The position numbers and the translations under genes are program-made. Shown one piece after another: positions 31,237 to 44,149 of a stretch of DNA of 64,000 nt (the stretch's first letter is position 1; the number at the start of each line of letters is the position of its first letter). This DNA comes from Virgibacillus ndiopensis (GTDB taxonomy: Bacteria > Bacillota > Bacilli > Bacillales > Amphibacillaceae): NCBI RefSeq assembly GCF_900187325.1, contig NZ_FZMZ01000006.1:1240001-1304000 (forward strand), read 5' to 3'. The notes below the pieces were generated by a model, which was given only the letters and a program-made list of their open reading frames with translations, made no database searches and was not told the DNA's origin.

Positions 31237-32778
31237 ATGAATGCGTCAGTAGTTATCATGTTCCTGCTTATCGTTGCATTAACACTTGTTGTTACATATT
31301 ACGCTGCTAAAAAGACAAAAACAACTGGTGATTTCTACACCGCTGGCGGGGGATTGACTGGTTGGCAAAATGGTTTAGCAATTGCCGGGGATTATTTATC
31401 GGCTGCTTCATTTCTTGGTATTGCTGGGGCTATCGCGTTATTTGGTTTTGATGGTTTCTTTTATAGTATCGGTTTTCTTATTGCTTATTTAGTCGTATTA
31501 TTTATTGTCGCTGAACCACTCCGTAATTTAGGAAAATATACATTAGCTGATATGATAAATGCTCGTTTTGATGCTAAAAAAGTTCGTGGTGTGGCAGCAT
31601 TAAACACGATTACAATTGTTATCTTCTATATGATTGCGCAGCTCGTTGGGGCGGGTGCACTAATACAGTTATTATTTGGTCTTGATTATTGGGTTGCAGT
31701 ATTAATTGTTGGTGTTATGATGACGATATACGTTTTATTTGGTGGAATGACTGCTACTAGTTGGGTACAAATTATCAAAGCAGTTCTACTGATGATCGGA
31801 ACGGTTATTATTTCGTTTCTTGTTTTAGCAAAATTTGATTTCAATATCCTAAACATGTTCAACGAAATGAAAACGATTACAAGTCATGGGGCAGAATACC
31901 TGCAACCTGGTCTTAAATATACGGACCCTCTTGGTACCATTTCCTTGATGATTGCCCTTGTTTTAGGAACTGCTGGTTTACCACACATTTTAATGCGATT
32001 TTTCACCGTTAAAGATGCCAAAACGGCACGCAGTTCTGTTGTTACAGCTACGTGGGTCGTGGGGATATTTTATGTTTTAACTATATTTCTTGGATTTGGT
32101 GCAGCAGCATTTGTGGGATTCGATACAATATTAGAAGCAAATCCAGCTGGAAATATGGCCGCTCCATTATTAGCTGAAGCAATAGGCGGGGACTTTTTGA
32201 TGTCATTTGTATCTGCGGTGGCTTTCGCAACAATTTTAGCTGTTGTTGCTGGCCTTGTATTATCAGGTGCATCTGCGTTTGCGCATGATATTTATGGTCA
32301 AATAATAAAGAAAGGGAAAATCTCGGATAAACAACAAATGCTTGCTGCAAAATATGCCTCACTTGGCGTAGCGGTTTTCTCTATTTTATTAGCATTATTT
32401 GCACAAAATATGAATGTCGCCTTCTTAGTATCATTGGCATTTTGTGTGGCTGCAAGTGCAAATTTACCAGTAATTATTTACACGATTTACTGGAAGAGAT
32501 TTAATACGTCTGGTGCTCTAACAGCAATGTTAACGGGTTTACTTACTTCTGTCATCCTCGTTGTTATTAGCCCAAACGTTTTCTCACCTGTTGAAGGTGC
32601 AGCAATATTTGTTGGCGATCCAATTTTTCCATTCACTAATCCAGCTATTGTTTCAGTACCTTTAGGCTTTCTTGGTGGATATGTTGGTACATTTTTTTCT
32701 AAAGAAGTTAATATAAAACGTTATGCTAAAGTAAAGGTGAAGGCAAATACTGGTTATCGTGAAAACGAGGTAAAGTAG
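31237..32778 (+). CDS. ywcA: Cation/acetate-type solute symporter (YwcA/ActP-like)
   Basis: 513-residue sodium:solute symporter family protein with about 13 transmembrane helices; family-typical GDYLSAASFLGIAG near 45 and GTAGLPHILMRFFTV near 245. Likely imports acetate or another short monocarboxylate with Na+. The DUF485 partner upstream strengthens the ActP-type call. Exact substrate not provable. Confidence 0.92.
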   Translation: MNASVVIMFLLIVALTLVVTYYAAKKTKTTGDFYTAGGGLTGWQNGLAIAGDYLSAASFLGIAGAIALFGFDGFFYSIGFLIAYLVVLFIVAEPLRNLGKYTLADMINARFDAKKVRGVAALNTITIVIFYMIAQLVGAGALIQLLFGLDYWVAVLIVGVMMTIYVLFGGMTATSWVQIIKAVLLMIGTVIISFLVLAKFDFNILNMFNEMKTITSHGAEYLQPGLKYTDPLGTISLMIALVLGTAGLPHILMRFFTVKDAKTARSSVVTATWVVGIFYVLTIFLGFGAAAFVGFDTILEANPAGNMAAPLLAEAIGGDFLMSFVSAVAFATILAVVAGLVLSGASAFAHDIYGQIIKKGKISDKQQMLAAKYASLGVAVFSILLALFAQNMNVAFLVSLAFCVAASANLPVIIYTIYWKRFNTSGALTAMLTGLLTSVILVVISPNVFSPVEGAAIFVGDPIFPFTNPAIVSVPLGFLGGYVGTFFSKEVNIKRYAKVKVKANTGYRENEVK

Positions 32779-32793
32779 AACTTAATTTAGTTA

Positions 32794-33129
32794 ATGTTTG
32801 ATAAAGAGGATAGACTGACCGATCCCGTAAGGCTTGATAAATGGGAATGGTTAGTCTATTTTTATATGTATACCTTAAATATAATATCTGTATGGCAACC
32901 GAAAAGAGGGAGTAAGTTGAGGAAATTGCTTATCTATATTTTCATCATTTTATTAATAGCCACTTTAGTTAGCTTTTACTTAGGATATTTTAATTTTGGA
33001 ATAGTAACCGGAGCGCTACTGATAATGCTGTCATTTGGTGCTACCAATTTATATTCACAAAAAAATCGGGAGTATTTACATGGAAAAAGACATGAAGATT
33101 ATGTTAGAAGACGAAACAAATGGCAATAG
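32794..33129 (+). CDS. Small membrane protein of unknown function
   Basis: 111 residues; an amphipathic N-terminal part (DKWEWLVYFYMYTLNIISVW), two hydrophobic helices (about 45-65 and 67-85) and a basic C-terminal tail (GKRHEDYVRRRNKWQ). I do not recognise a family. It starts 15 bp after the symporter stop without a clear SD and may be its third operon member. Confidence 0.6.
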   Translation: MFDKEDRLTDPVRLDKWEWLVYFYMYTLNIISVWQPKRGSKLRKLLIYIFIILLIATLVSFYLGYFNFGIVTGALLIMLSFGATNLYSQKNREYLHGKRHEDYVRRRNKWQ

Positions 33130-33292
33130 TTAGGTATCGGTTGAATCTGTTACCTAACTATATTTGCTTTTGCCCCAGATAGAAATGCTAGAGTTAGTGC
33201 CAACTTTGTTTTGTATTACAGAAAGATAGCTGAGATTTATTCGTTTTTATGGCAAAATAGGGTGAAGGACCTTTTTCTTTGGGGGAATTCTA

Positions 33293-34585
33293 ATGAAACA
33301 TAATCTTTCACAAGTCCAAACATTACAAAGGAAAATGAACCAATCTTTATTACAGGCAATCCACTTACTTCAATTTTCCGGTGTAGAGTTAATTGAATAT
33401 ATCCAAGAGATTTCAAAAGAAAATCCTCTCATTGAAGAAGTTAATTTTGACCAAGAAATAGCGACCTATAGATCGGTAAATGAAAATCTTCCTGCAATCG
33501 GTGAAATAAATCAAGCTGAATTAACCATGTATGATCAGCTAAAACAACAACTATATACAATCAATTTAACAGATGAATTAAAACCCATTGTATTATTTGG
33601 AATTGATTCGTTAAATGAAGATGGTTATCTAGATATAAGCTTTGCACTTTGGGCTGAAAAGTGTGATACAACACTGGACAAAGTGCAAGAAGCTTTGATG
33701 CTAATTCAAACGCTGGAGCCATCTGGAGTAGGTGCCCGTACATTACAGGAGTGTATTTTTCTACAGCTTAGGCAAATGGATGTTTATCAATCCTTTCTGG
33801 CGGAATTGCTTGAAAAGCATTTGGATTGGATCGCTGATGAAAACATTGAAGCTATTTGTAAACAGTATGATGTTACGGAAGAATTTGTTGATAAGATTTT
33901 TCGGAAAATTAAGGGTTGTCACCCTAAACCAGGACAGCTTTTAACTACATCAACTCCAGAGTACATCGTCCCGGAAGCTACTATTTATCAAGACGAGGGA
34001 ACCCTAAAAATTTCTTTTTATAAATGGAATTCCCCGATAATTGAAATTAGGGAGGAATATAAAGAGGTTTCCAGTTTTGAAGACGAAACTGCAGCATATT
34101 TAAAAGAGAAATATAAACAGGTTGATTGGCTAAAGCAAGCTATTACATATCGCAAACAAACACTTGAACTTGTTATACAAACCATTGTGGAAAAGCAGAA
34201 TATGTTTTTTGAGCATGGTTCGTTTATGCTTCAACCTTTAACACTAAAAGATGTAGCTAATAAATTGGAGATGCATGTATCAACAATTAGTAGAACGATA
34301 ATGAATAAATATGTACAAACAAAACATGGTGTTACTCCATTAAAATTTTTCTTTCAATCTGGAGTTCGTCAAAAAGACGGAAAACATACTGCATCATTTG
34401 TCATTAAACAATTAATGAAAGAGTTAATTGTACTAGAGGATAAATGTAAACCATTATCAGATGAAGCAATTAAAAAACAATTATATAATGAATTTGGAAT
34501 AACAATAGCGCGCCGAACAGTTATGAAATATCGCAAGCAGATGAATATTTCTGCTTCTACTAAAAGAAAAAGAACAGGTGAATAA
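33293..34585 (+). CDS. sigL: RNA polymerase sigma-54 factor (SigL)
   Basis: 430 residues. N-terminal region I is Gln-rich (QVQTLQRKMNQSLLQAIHLL); a central core-binding region follows, then an HTH (LKDVANKLEMHVSTISRTI, near 322) and the RpoN box IARRTVMKYRKQMN (near 405). Directs transcription with enhancer-binding activators; no activator gene is in the window. It is followed by a thioredoxin-like gene 2 bp later and then cggR, as in several Bacillaceae. Confidence 0.96.
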   Translation: MKHNLSQVQTLQRKMNQSLLQAIHLLQFSGVELIEYIQEISKENPLIEEVNFDQEIATYRSVNENLPAIGEINQAELTMYDQLKQQLYTINLTDELKPIVLFGIDSLNEDGYLDISFALWAEKCDTTLDKVQEALMLIQTLEPSGVGARTLQECIFLQLRQMDVYQSFLAELLEKHLDWIADENIEAICKQYDVTEEFVDKIFRKIKGCHPKPGQLLTTSTPEYIVPEATIYQDEGTLKISFYKWNSPIIEIREEYKEVSSFEDETAAYLKEKYKQVDWLKQAITYRKQTLELVIQTIVEKQNMFFEHGSFMLQPLTLKDVANKLEMHVSTISRTIMNKYVQTKHGVTPLKFFFQSGVRQKDGKHTASFVIKQLMKELIVLEDKCKPLSDEAIKKQLYNEFGITIARRTVMKYRKQMNISASTKRKRTGE

Positions 34586-34587
34586 AT

Positions 34588-34827
34588 ATGTTAAAGGTTA
34601 TATTTTATACGAAACAAAATTGTTCCTTATGTGATGATGCTAGTTCGTTACTGTATTTATTACAAAACGAATACACCTTTACAATTGAAGAACGGGATAT
34701 TTATACAAACGATGAGTGGCTGGAAGAATACCAATTGTTAATACCATTTGTAAAAATTAATGAAGAAGAATTAAACTGTGAACAGATTAATATGGAAAAT
34801 ATTGAGAAGGCAATAAAAAAAGCATAA
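34588..34827 (+). CDS. Glutaredoxin/thioredoxin-like protein
   Basis: 79 residues with an N-terminal redox motif CSLC (about 12-15) in YTKQNCSLCDD and the cis-Pro segment LIPFVKI. It has the glutaredoxin-like (DUF836) fold length. Target unknown. Start 2 bp after sigL, so co-translated. Confidence 0.85.
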   Translation: MLKVIFYTKQNCSLCDDASSLLYLLQNEYTFTIEERDIYTNDEWLEEYQLLIPFVKINEEELNCEQINMENIEKAIKKA

Positions 34828-34878
34828 TCATATGCATAACAATTGATTATTTATTCTATTATGATAAACTATAAATAT

Positions 34879-34896
34879 ACAAAGGTTATCCTTTGT
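34879..34896 (+). other. Small hairpin in the cggR leader
   Basis: Perfect 7-bp stem ACAAAGG/CCTTTGT with a TTAT loop, 18 bp before the CggR operator. It could be a 5' stabilising stem-loop or a weak attenuator; no T run follows directly. Confidence 0.5.
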
Positions 34897-34914
34897 GTTT
34901 CTTTTTAAAGCAAG

Positions 34915-34950
34915 TGGGACATAATATGACCATGCGGGACTTATAATGTC
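34915..34950 (+). promoter_or_regulatory. CggR operator
   Basis: TGGGAC-N6-TGAC-N4-CGGGAC-N6-TGTC. This matches the B. subtilis CggR operator pattern CGGGAC-N6-TGTC-N4-CGGGAC-N6-TGTC at all but two positions. It lies 18 bp before the cggR ATG, between promoter region and gene, so bound CggR would block elongation of the whole glycolytic operon. Confidence 0.92.
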
Positions 34951-34968
34951 CAGATAAGGAGCTTGTTT

Positions 34969-35997
34969 ATGAGAACATTAATTGATTTACAAAAAAGATT
35001 ATTTCCTGATCTACTAGAAGTTATGCAACAACGCTATACGATTTTAAATAGTGTTCAGCTTTTTCAACCGATCGGCAGGCGTGGACTTGCTGAGCATACC
35101 TCGCTTACCGAGCGAAATGTCCGAGCCGAAGTGGATTTTTTGCACAATCAAGGCTTAATAAATGTAACATCAAAAGGAATGCTTATTAAAGAAGAGGGAA
35201 AAGTAGTTGTAGATCAATTATCTAGTTTTATGAAGGAAGTAATGGGTTTAAGTGTTTTAGAAAAACAATTAATGGATAAATTGCAAGTAAGACAGGTAAT
35301 TGTAGTTCCTGGTAATAGCGATAACCATGAATGGGTAAAACAGGAAATGGGAAAAGCATGTGTCTCTTTTCTTAAATCAAGCATACCAACGAATCAAACA
35401 ATTGCTGTTACGGGTGGTACAACAATGGCTGCTATTGCAAAAACAATGACACCACTTGATGAGTCAGAACATTATTTATTTGTGCCGGCAAGAGGAGGAA
35501 TTGGGGAGCAAGTAGAAAACCAAGCAAACACGATTGTTGCGGAAATGGCTAAGAAAGCAAAAGGTGATTACCGGATGCTTTATGTACCTGACCCATTGAG
35601 TGAGACCTCTTATCAAACGATGATTCAAGAGCCATCTATAAATGAGATCTTGGAATTGATACGTGGAGCAGATGTTGTGTTACATGGAATTGGTGATGCC
35701 AAGACCATGGCAAAGCGCCGGAAAACTTCTGAACAAGTTATTCAGGAGTTAGATGAAAACAATGCTGTTAGTGAGGCATTTGGCTATTATTTTAATGAAA
35801 CAGGCGATGTCGTATACAAGGTAAGAACAATCGGCATCCAATTAGAAGATTTAAAAACTGTAGATTGTGTGATCACAGTGGCTGGTGGACATTCCAAAGG
35901 GCAGGCAATTGCTTCGTATTTTAAACAAGGTAAAAGTGATTTACTGATTACAGATGAAGCAGCAGCAGAACAGATATTAAGGGATAGCTCCCTTTAA
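34969..35997 (+). CDS. cggR: Central glycolytic genes regulator CggR
   Basis: 342-residue SorC/DeoR-type repressor: N-terminal HTH (about 38-62, GRRGLAEHTSLTERNVRAEV) and a C-terminal sugar-phosphate-binding domain (ITVAGGHSKGQAI near 310) that senses fructose-1,6-bisphosphate. The ATG at 34969 has AAGGAG 7 bp upstream. It represses its own operon (cggR-gap-pgk-tpi-pgm-eno) at the operator just upstream. Confidence 0.96.
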   Translation: MRTLIDLQKRLFPDLLEVMQQRYTILNSVQLFQPIGRRGLAEHTSLTERNVRAEVDFLHNQGLINVTSKGMLIKEEGKVVVDQLSSFMKEVMGLSVLEKQLMDKLQVRQVIVVPGNSDNHEWVKQEMGKACVSFLKSSIPTNQTIAVTGGTTMAAIAKTMTPLDESEHYLFVPARGGIGEQVENQANTIVAEMAKKAKGDYRMLYVPDPLSETSYQTMIQEPSINEILELIRGADVVLHGIGDAKTMAKRRKTSEQVIQELDENNAVSEAFGYYFNETGDVVYKVRTIGIQLEDLKTVDCVITVAGGHSKGQAIASYFKQGKSDLLITDEAAAEQILRDSSL

Positions 35998-36006
35998 ATA
36001 TATTAA

Positions 36007-37047
<1,041 letters not shown>

Positions 37048-37066
37048 GAACGATTTAATATATAAT

Positions 37067-37097
37067 GGGGGAGGATGTTTTTTCCTCCTCCTTTTTA
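37067..37097 (+). terminator. Terminator after gapA
   Basis: Nine-bp stem GGGGGAGGA/TCCTCCTCC and a T run. It probably gives a higher level of cggR-gapA than downstream transcripts. Confidence 0.8.
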
Positions 37098-37185
37098 CTT
37101 TTTTGATTAAAAGGAGCTCTCAAAGGGAAAAACAAGTAGGGTACTTATACATACTGTTATGAAATTAAAGGAGGCTTTCTAAACT

Positions 37186-38367
37186 ATGAATAAAAAAACA
37201 CTAAAAGACCTTGATGTAAAAGGAAAAAAGGTCTTTTGTCGCGTGGATTTTAACGTGCCGATGAAAGATGGAGAAGTTACAGACGATACACGGATAAAGG
37301 CAGCACTACCAACTATTAACTATCTTTCTGAACAAGGTGCTATCGTTATTTTAGCAAGCCATCTTGGTCGTCCAAAGGGTGAGGTTGTTGAAGCATTACG
37401 TCTAGACCCTGTGGCAAAAAGATTAAGTGATTTAATTGGAAAAGATGTTGTTAAGACAGATGCTGTACATGGAAAAGAAGTAAATGAAGCATTGTCACAA
37501 ATTAGTGATGGGGATATTTTATTAATTGAAAATGTTCGTTTTGAACCAGGTGAAGAAAAAAACAATCCAGAATTAGTGCAGGCTTTTGCAGAAATGGCTG
37601 ATTTTTATGTGAATGATGCATTTGGTGCTGCCCACCGCGCACACGCTTCAACTACCGGCATTGCAGAAAAACTACCAGCGGCAGCAGGCTTTTTAATGGA
37701 AAAAGAGATTGATGTATTAGGAAAAGCGTTGGAAGCCCCTGAAAGACCATTCACAGCAATTATTGGCGGAGCAAAGGTAAAAGATAAAATTAACGTTATT
37801 GATCATCTATTAGATAAAGTAGATAACCTCATTATTGGTGGTGGCCTCGCTTATACGTTTATTAAAGCAAAAGGTTACGAGATTGGAAAATCATTGTTAG
37901 AAGAAGATAAAATTGATTTGGCAAATGAATTTATGCAAAAAGCGGAGGATAAAGGTGTTCGGTTCGTCTTACCGCAAGATGTAGTTGTAGCAGATGATTT
38001 TTCGGAAACAGCTAATACAAAAATTGTAGATATTTCAGAGATTCCTGCTGACTGGGAAGCATTAGATATAGGACCTAAAACGCGTGAATTATATGGTGAC
38101 ATTGTCGCTGATTCAAAACTTATTATTTGGAATGGACCTATGGGTGTATTTGAATACAATGCATTTGCTGGTGGAACAATGGCCGTTGCAGAAGCACTAG
38201 CAGATACTGATGGGTACACTGTAATTGGTGGTGGTGATTCTGCTGCCGCTGTTGAAAAATTTGACTTTGCTGATGCGATGGACCATGTATCAACTGGTGG
38301 AGGAGCATCACTAGAGTTTATGGAAGGTAAAGAACTTCCTGGGGTACAAGCGTTAGACAATAAATAA
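37186..38367 (+). CDS. pgk: Phosphoglycerate kinase
   Basis: 393 residues, normal length. N-terminal [11 protein letters not shown] (about 20-30) and C-terminal nucleotide site [12 protein letters not shown] (about 345). Converts 1,3-bisphosphoglycerate plus ADP to 3-phosphoglycerate plus ATP. SD AAAGGAGG. A weak promoter may lie in the 90-bp stretch after the gapA terminator. Confidence 0.98.
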   Translation: MNKKTLKDLDVKGKKVFCRVDFNVPMKDGEVTDDTRIKAALPTINYLSEQGAIVILASHLGRPKGEVVEALRLDPVAKRLSDLIGKDVVKTDAVHGKEVNEALSQISDGDILLIENVRFEPGEEKNNPELVQAFAEMADFYVNDAFGAAHRAHASTTGIAEKLPAAAGFLMEKEIDVLGKALEAPERPFTAIIGGAKVKDKINVIDHLLDKVDNLIIGGGLAYTFIKAKGYEIGKSLLEEDKIDLANEFMQKAEDKGVRFVLPQDVVVADDFSETANTKIVDISEIPADWEALDIGPKTRELYGDIVADSKLIIWNGPMGVFEYNAFAGGTMAVAEALADTDGYTVIGGGDSAAAVEKFDFADAMDHVSTGGGASLEFMEGKELPGVQALDNK

Positions 38368-38384
38368 TTTAATGAGGTGAGATA

Positions 38385-39139
38385 ATGCGTAAAAAAATCA
38401 TTGCTGGTAACTGGAAAATGAACAAAGTTTTATCAGAAGCAGATCAATTCATCGAAGAAGTTGTGGGTAAAACGCCAAACGATGACAAGGTAGAAGCAAT
38501 TATCTGTGCACCATTTATCTTTTTATCATCATTAGTTGAAAAAGCAAAGGGATCGAATGTGAAAATAGGTGCACAAAACATGCATTATGAAGAAAATGGT
38601 GCATTCACCGGTGAAGTTAGTCCAGTAATGTTGAAGGATTTAGGTGTAACACACGTCGTTATTGGCCATTCCGAACGAAGAGAATATTTTGCTGAAACAG
38701 ATGAATTAGTAAATAAGAAAGCACATGCAGCATTCAAGCATGAGTTAACTCCAATTGTTTGTGTTGGTGAAACACTGGAACAACGAGAAGCAAATGAAAC
38801 GATGAACCATGTGGAAAACCAAGTAACAAAAGCATTAACCGAACTTACTGATGACCAAGTCGCAAATACAATTATTGCCTATGAACCAATTTGGGCAATT
38901 GGAACAGGTAAAACAGCATCAAGTGAGGATGCTAATGAAGTGTGTACACATATACGTAATGTTATAAAAAATATCACAAACGAAAGTACTGCAGAAAAGG
39001 TAGTAATTCAATATGGCGGTAGTGTCAAACCGGCAAATGTTGATGAATTACTTGCTCAATCTGATATAGATGGTGCTTTAGTAGGTGGGGCAAGCCTTGA
39101 ACCAGCATCATTTTTAACACTTGTGGAGGCAGGTACAAA

Positions 39140-39143
<4 letters not shown>
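38385..39143 (+). CDS. tpiA: Triosephosphate isomerase
   Basis: 252 residues; GNWKMNK (7-13), catalytic His in [11 protein letters not shown] (near 95) and catalytic Glu in [14 protein letters not shown] (near 167). Interconverts dihydroxyacetone phosphate and glyceraldehyde-3-phosphate, thus also taking up the product of GlpD. Stop overlaps the gpmI start (ATGA). Confidence 0.98.
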
Positions 39144-41999
<2,856 letters not shown>

Positions 42000-42013
42000 A
42001 ATAGAACTACATG

Positions 42014-42042
42014 AAGAGACAGGGTAAAACCTGTCTTTTTTA
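42014..42042 (+). terminator. eno terminator
   Basis: Stem AGACAGG/CCTGTCT with a short loop and T run. Confidence 0.88.
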
Positions 42043-42161
42043 TGTAAAGATTATTCTCAAATAGCATATATATAGTAGTTGATAACATCATGTATAAGAC
42101 AACTTTCCATGTAATAAAGTATATAAATAACATATATTTACAATGAGAGGAAGATTAAAAT

Positions 42162-43118
42162 TTGCAAAAAAAAGTATTGCTCTTTGGAGATATTGGTATT
42201 GATGATATAATCGCTTTGAATTATGGGTATTTTAAAGATCAAGTTGATATCATTGGAGTTGTGGCTGATTATGGTAATGTACCAAGAGAACGTGCTATAG
42301 CTAGTGTGCATTACTTGTCTGATATATTTAATGTTTCAGAAGAAGAGGTTAGTATAATTAGTGGCGCTGAAGTTCCAATGACTGGTGAAATACCTAAATT
42401 CTTTCCTGAAATCCACGGTGAATATGGATTAGGCCCTATTATCCCTAGTGAAGTATATAATGGGGATATTACTGAAAACTTTTTTGAAATCGTAAAAATT
42501 ATTGAAGAATATCAAGATGAATTGGTAATTGTCAATATTGGTAGGCTAACCTCTTTAGCTACTATGTTTATACTGTATCGAGAACTGATGAGTAAAGTTA
42601 ACAGTTTTTACATTATGGGGGGAGCATTTTGGGTTCCGGGTAATATTACACCAGTCTCAGAAGCTAATTTTTATGCAGATCCAATTGCAGCTCAGATCGT
42701 GTTAAGATACGCTCACAATGTAACAATTATTCCTTTAAACGTCACAAAATATGCAATTGTAACGCCAGAAATGGTTAATTATATTGATTACATAGGAAAA
42801 ACAAAAATTGTGAAACCATTACTTGATTATTATTATGATTTCTATAAAAAAAGAAACCCTAATGTTCAAGGCAGCCCAGTCCACGATGCTTTAACTTTAA
42901 TGGCGACAATTCACGAGGATATGTTTACATTTAACAATCTTCCCGTACAAATAGTTCAATCCATGACTGGAGATGCAAGAGGTCAAAGCATAGCTGATAT
43001 AAGGCCGTATACAAATGAAGAAAAAGAGGTTGAAAAGACATTTCGAATTGCGCTAAAACTTGATTATGAAAAATTTTATTCGGAATTTATGTCTTTGATG
43101 ACAGGGGAGGAATTTTAG
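42162..43118 (+). CDS. Divergent nucleoside hydrolase family protein
   Basis: 318 residues of the inosine/uridine-preferring nucleoside hydrolase fold. The N-terminal DxDxxxDD calcium motif reads FGDIGIDD, so the first Asp is Phe while the other three remain; the C-terminal HD pair is kept in GSPVHDALTL (near 242). A reduced or altered hydrolase, or a relative with another substrate, is possible. TTG start 9 bp after GAGAGGAAG. It stands alone, with its own upstream gap. Confidence 0.85.
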   Translation: MQKKVLLFGDIGIDDIIALNYGYFKDQVDIIGVVADYGNVPRERAIASVHYLSDIFNVSEEEVSIISGAEVPMTGEIPKFFPEIHGEYGLGPIIPSEVYNGDITENFFEIVKIIEEYQDELVIVNIGRLTSLATMFILYRELMSKVNSFYIMGGAFWVPGNITPVSEANFYADPIAAQIVLRYAHNVTIIPLNVTKYAIVTPEMVNYIDYIGKTKIVKPLLDYYYDFYKKRNPNVQGSPVHDALTLMATIHEDMFTFNNLPVQIVQSMTGDARGQSIADIRPYTNEEKEVEKTFRIALKLDYEKFYSEFMSLMTGEEF

Positions 43119-43246
43119 CAGCTAATTTTATATAAATATTCACTACTATCCCCCCTTTAACTATCATTTTCATACCTAATTTCTCTCAGTGAAAACATAC
43201 AAATCTGTTATATATAAATAGATCATGACTTGTGAGGTGAGCAACT

Positions 43247-43822
43247 ATCGAACTATTAAAAGCAATTACTGAACGCAGATCTATACATACATTTACCGAT
43301 GAAGAAGTAGATATTAATATATTAAAAGAAATTTTCTCATATGGGTCATGGGCACCAACCCATTATATGAAGGAGCCCTGGAATATAAAACTATACCAAA
43401 AAGAAGGAAAACGTCCATTTGTAGACGCGATTATTGATAGCTATCAGCGAATTGGTATGTTGAAAAACGATAATAATCCGAAGACATTAAAAATGATTAC
43501 TTCTATGAAAGATTTTTTACTAGAAATTCCTCATCATGCATTAATTTACTTTGAAAAAGAGCAGGATCCAGTACGATTTGAAGAAGAGTATGCAGCGGTA
43601 TGTGCATTTATTCAGAACGCTCAGCTAGCCGCATGGGAATTTAATGTTGGGATGCTTTGGACTATCACCCCCTATATGCAAGACCAAGAGTTTGTAAAAG
43701 ATATTGGCTTGGACAGTGAAACGGTAAAGATTGCAGCAGTTCTACAGATAGGATATCCGAAAAGAATACCAAGAAACAAAGGGCGAACAAGTATTGAACA
43801 GAAACTAGAGATTGTAGAGTAA
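43247..43822 (+). CDS. Nitroreductase family protein with ATC start
   Basis: 191 residues if started at the ATC of 43247. The frame between the stop at 43238-43240 and the conserved N-terminus (ELLKAITERRSIHTF, the FMN-binding RRS region) has no ATG, GTG or TTG. GAGGTGA lies 6 bp before the ATC. The first ATG (43367) would remove about 40 conserved residues. It probably uses FMN and NAD(P)H to reduce nitro or quinone compounds; substrate unknown. Confidence 0.75.
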   Translation: MELLKAITERRSIHTFTDEEVDINILKEIFSYGSWAPTHYMKEPWNIKLYQKEGKRPFVDAIIDSYQRIGMLKNDNNPKTLKMITSMKDFLLEIPHHALIYFEKEQDPVRFEEEYAAVCAFIQNAQLAAWEFNVGMLWTITPYMQDQEFVKDIGLDSETVKIAAVLQIGYPKRIPRNKGRTSIEQKLEIVE

Positions 43823-44024
43823 CGTGCAATAAATGTGTGCGAGCGTGCAATAAACTTGGGGAGCGAGCAATAAACGTGTGCGAGCGTGCAATAAACCTGG
43901 GGAGCGTGCAATAAACGTGTGCGGGCGTGCAATAAACCTGGGGAGTGTGCAATAAACCTGGGGAGCGTGCAATAAACGAGGGAGAGCGCGATAAACGAGA
44001 GAGAGCGTGCGATAAGCCCGAGTA
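43823..44024. repeat. 20/21-bp tandem repeat array
   Basis: About ten head-to-tail units built on CGTGCAATAAAC, of two alternating kinds: a 21-bp unit ending GTGTGCGAG and a 20-bp unit ending CTGGGGAG. The last two units are degenerate. It begins directly at the nitroreductase stop codon. No spacer sequences lie between units, so it is not a CRISPR array. Confidence 0.93.
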
Positions 44025-44098
44025 AACGTACCCCAACCATAAATGAGGCGCGGCCCAATCATCAGCAATCACGCACCCACTTCAAACAACACCGCAAT

Positions 44099-44145
44099 AA
44101 AAAAACTCGCTAGACACTTAATACAAGTCTGAGCGAGTTTTTTAT
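44099..44145. terminator. Bidirectional terminator before ptsI 3' end
   Basis: Perfect stem AAAAAACTCGCT/AGCGAGTTTTTT extended by AGAC/GTCT inside. It serves ptsI on the minus strand. Confidence 0.9.
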
Positions 44146-44149
44146 AAGG

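Noticed and set aside
43823-44024. Possible CRISPR array
   Set aside because: Units are contiguous with no unique spacers, and no cas genes are in the window.
43665-44072. Three long minus-strand frames rich in Leu, His and Tyr
   Set aside because: They arise because the 20/21-bp repeat leaves several frames open; they overlap the nitroreductase 3' end and lack starts with an SD.
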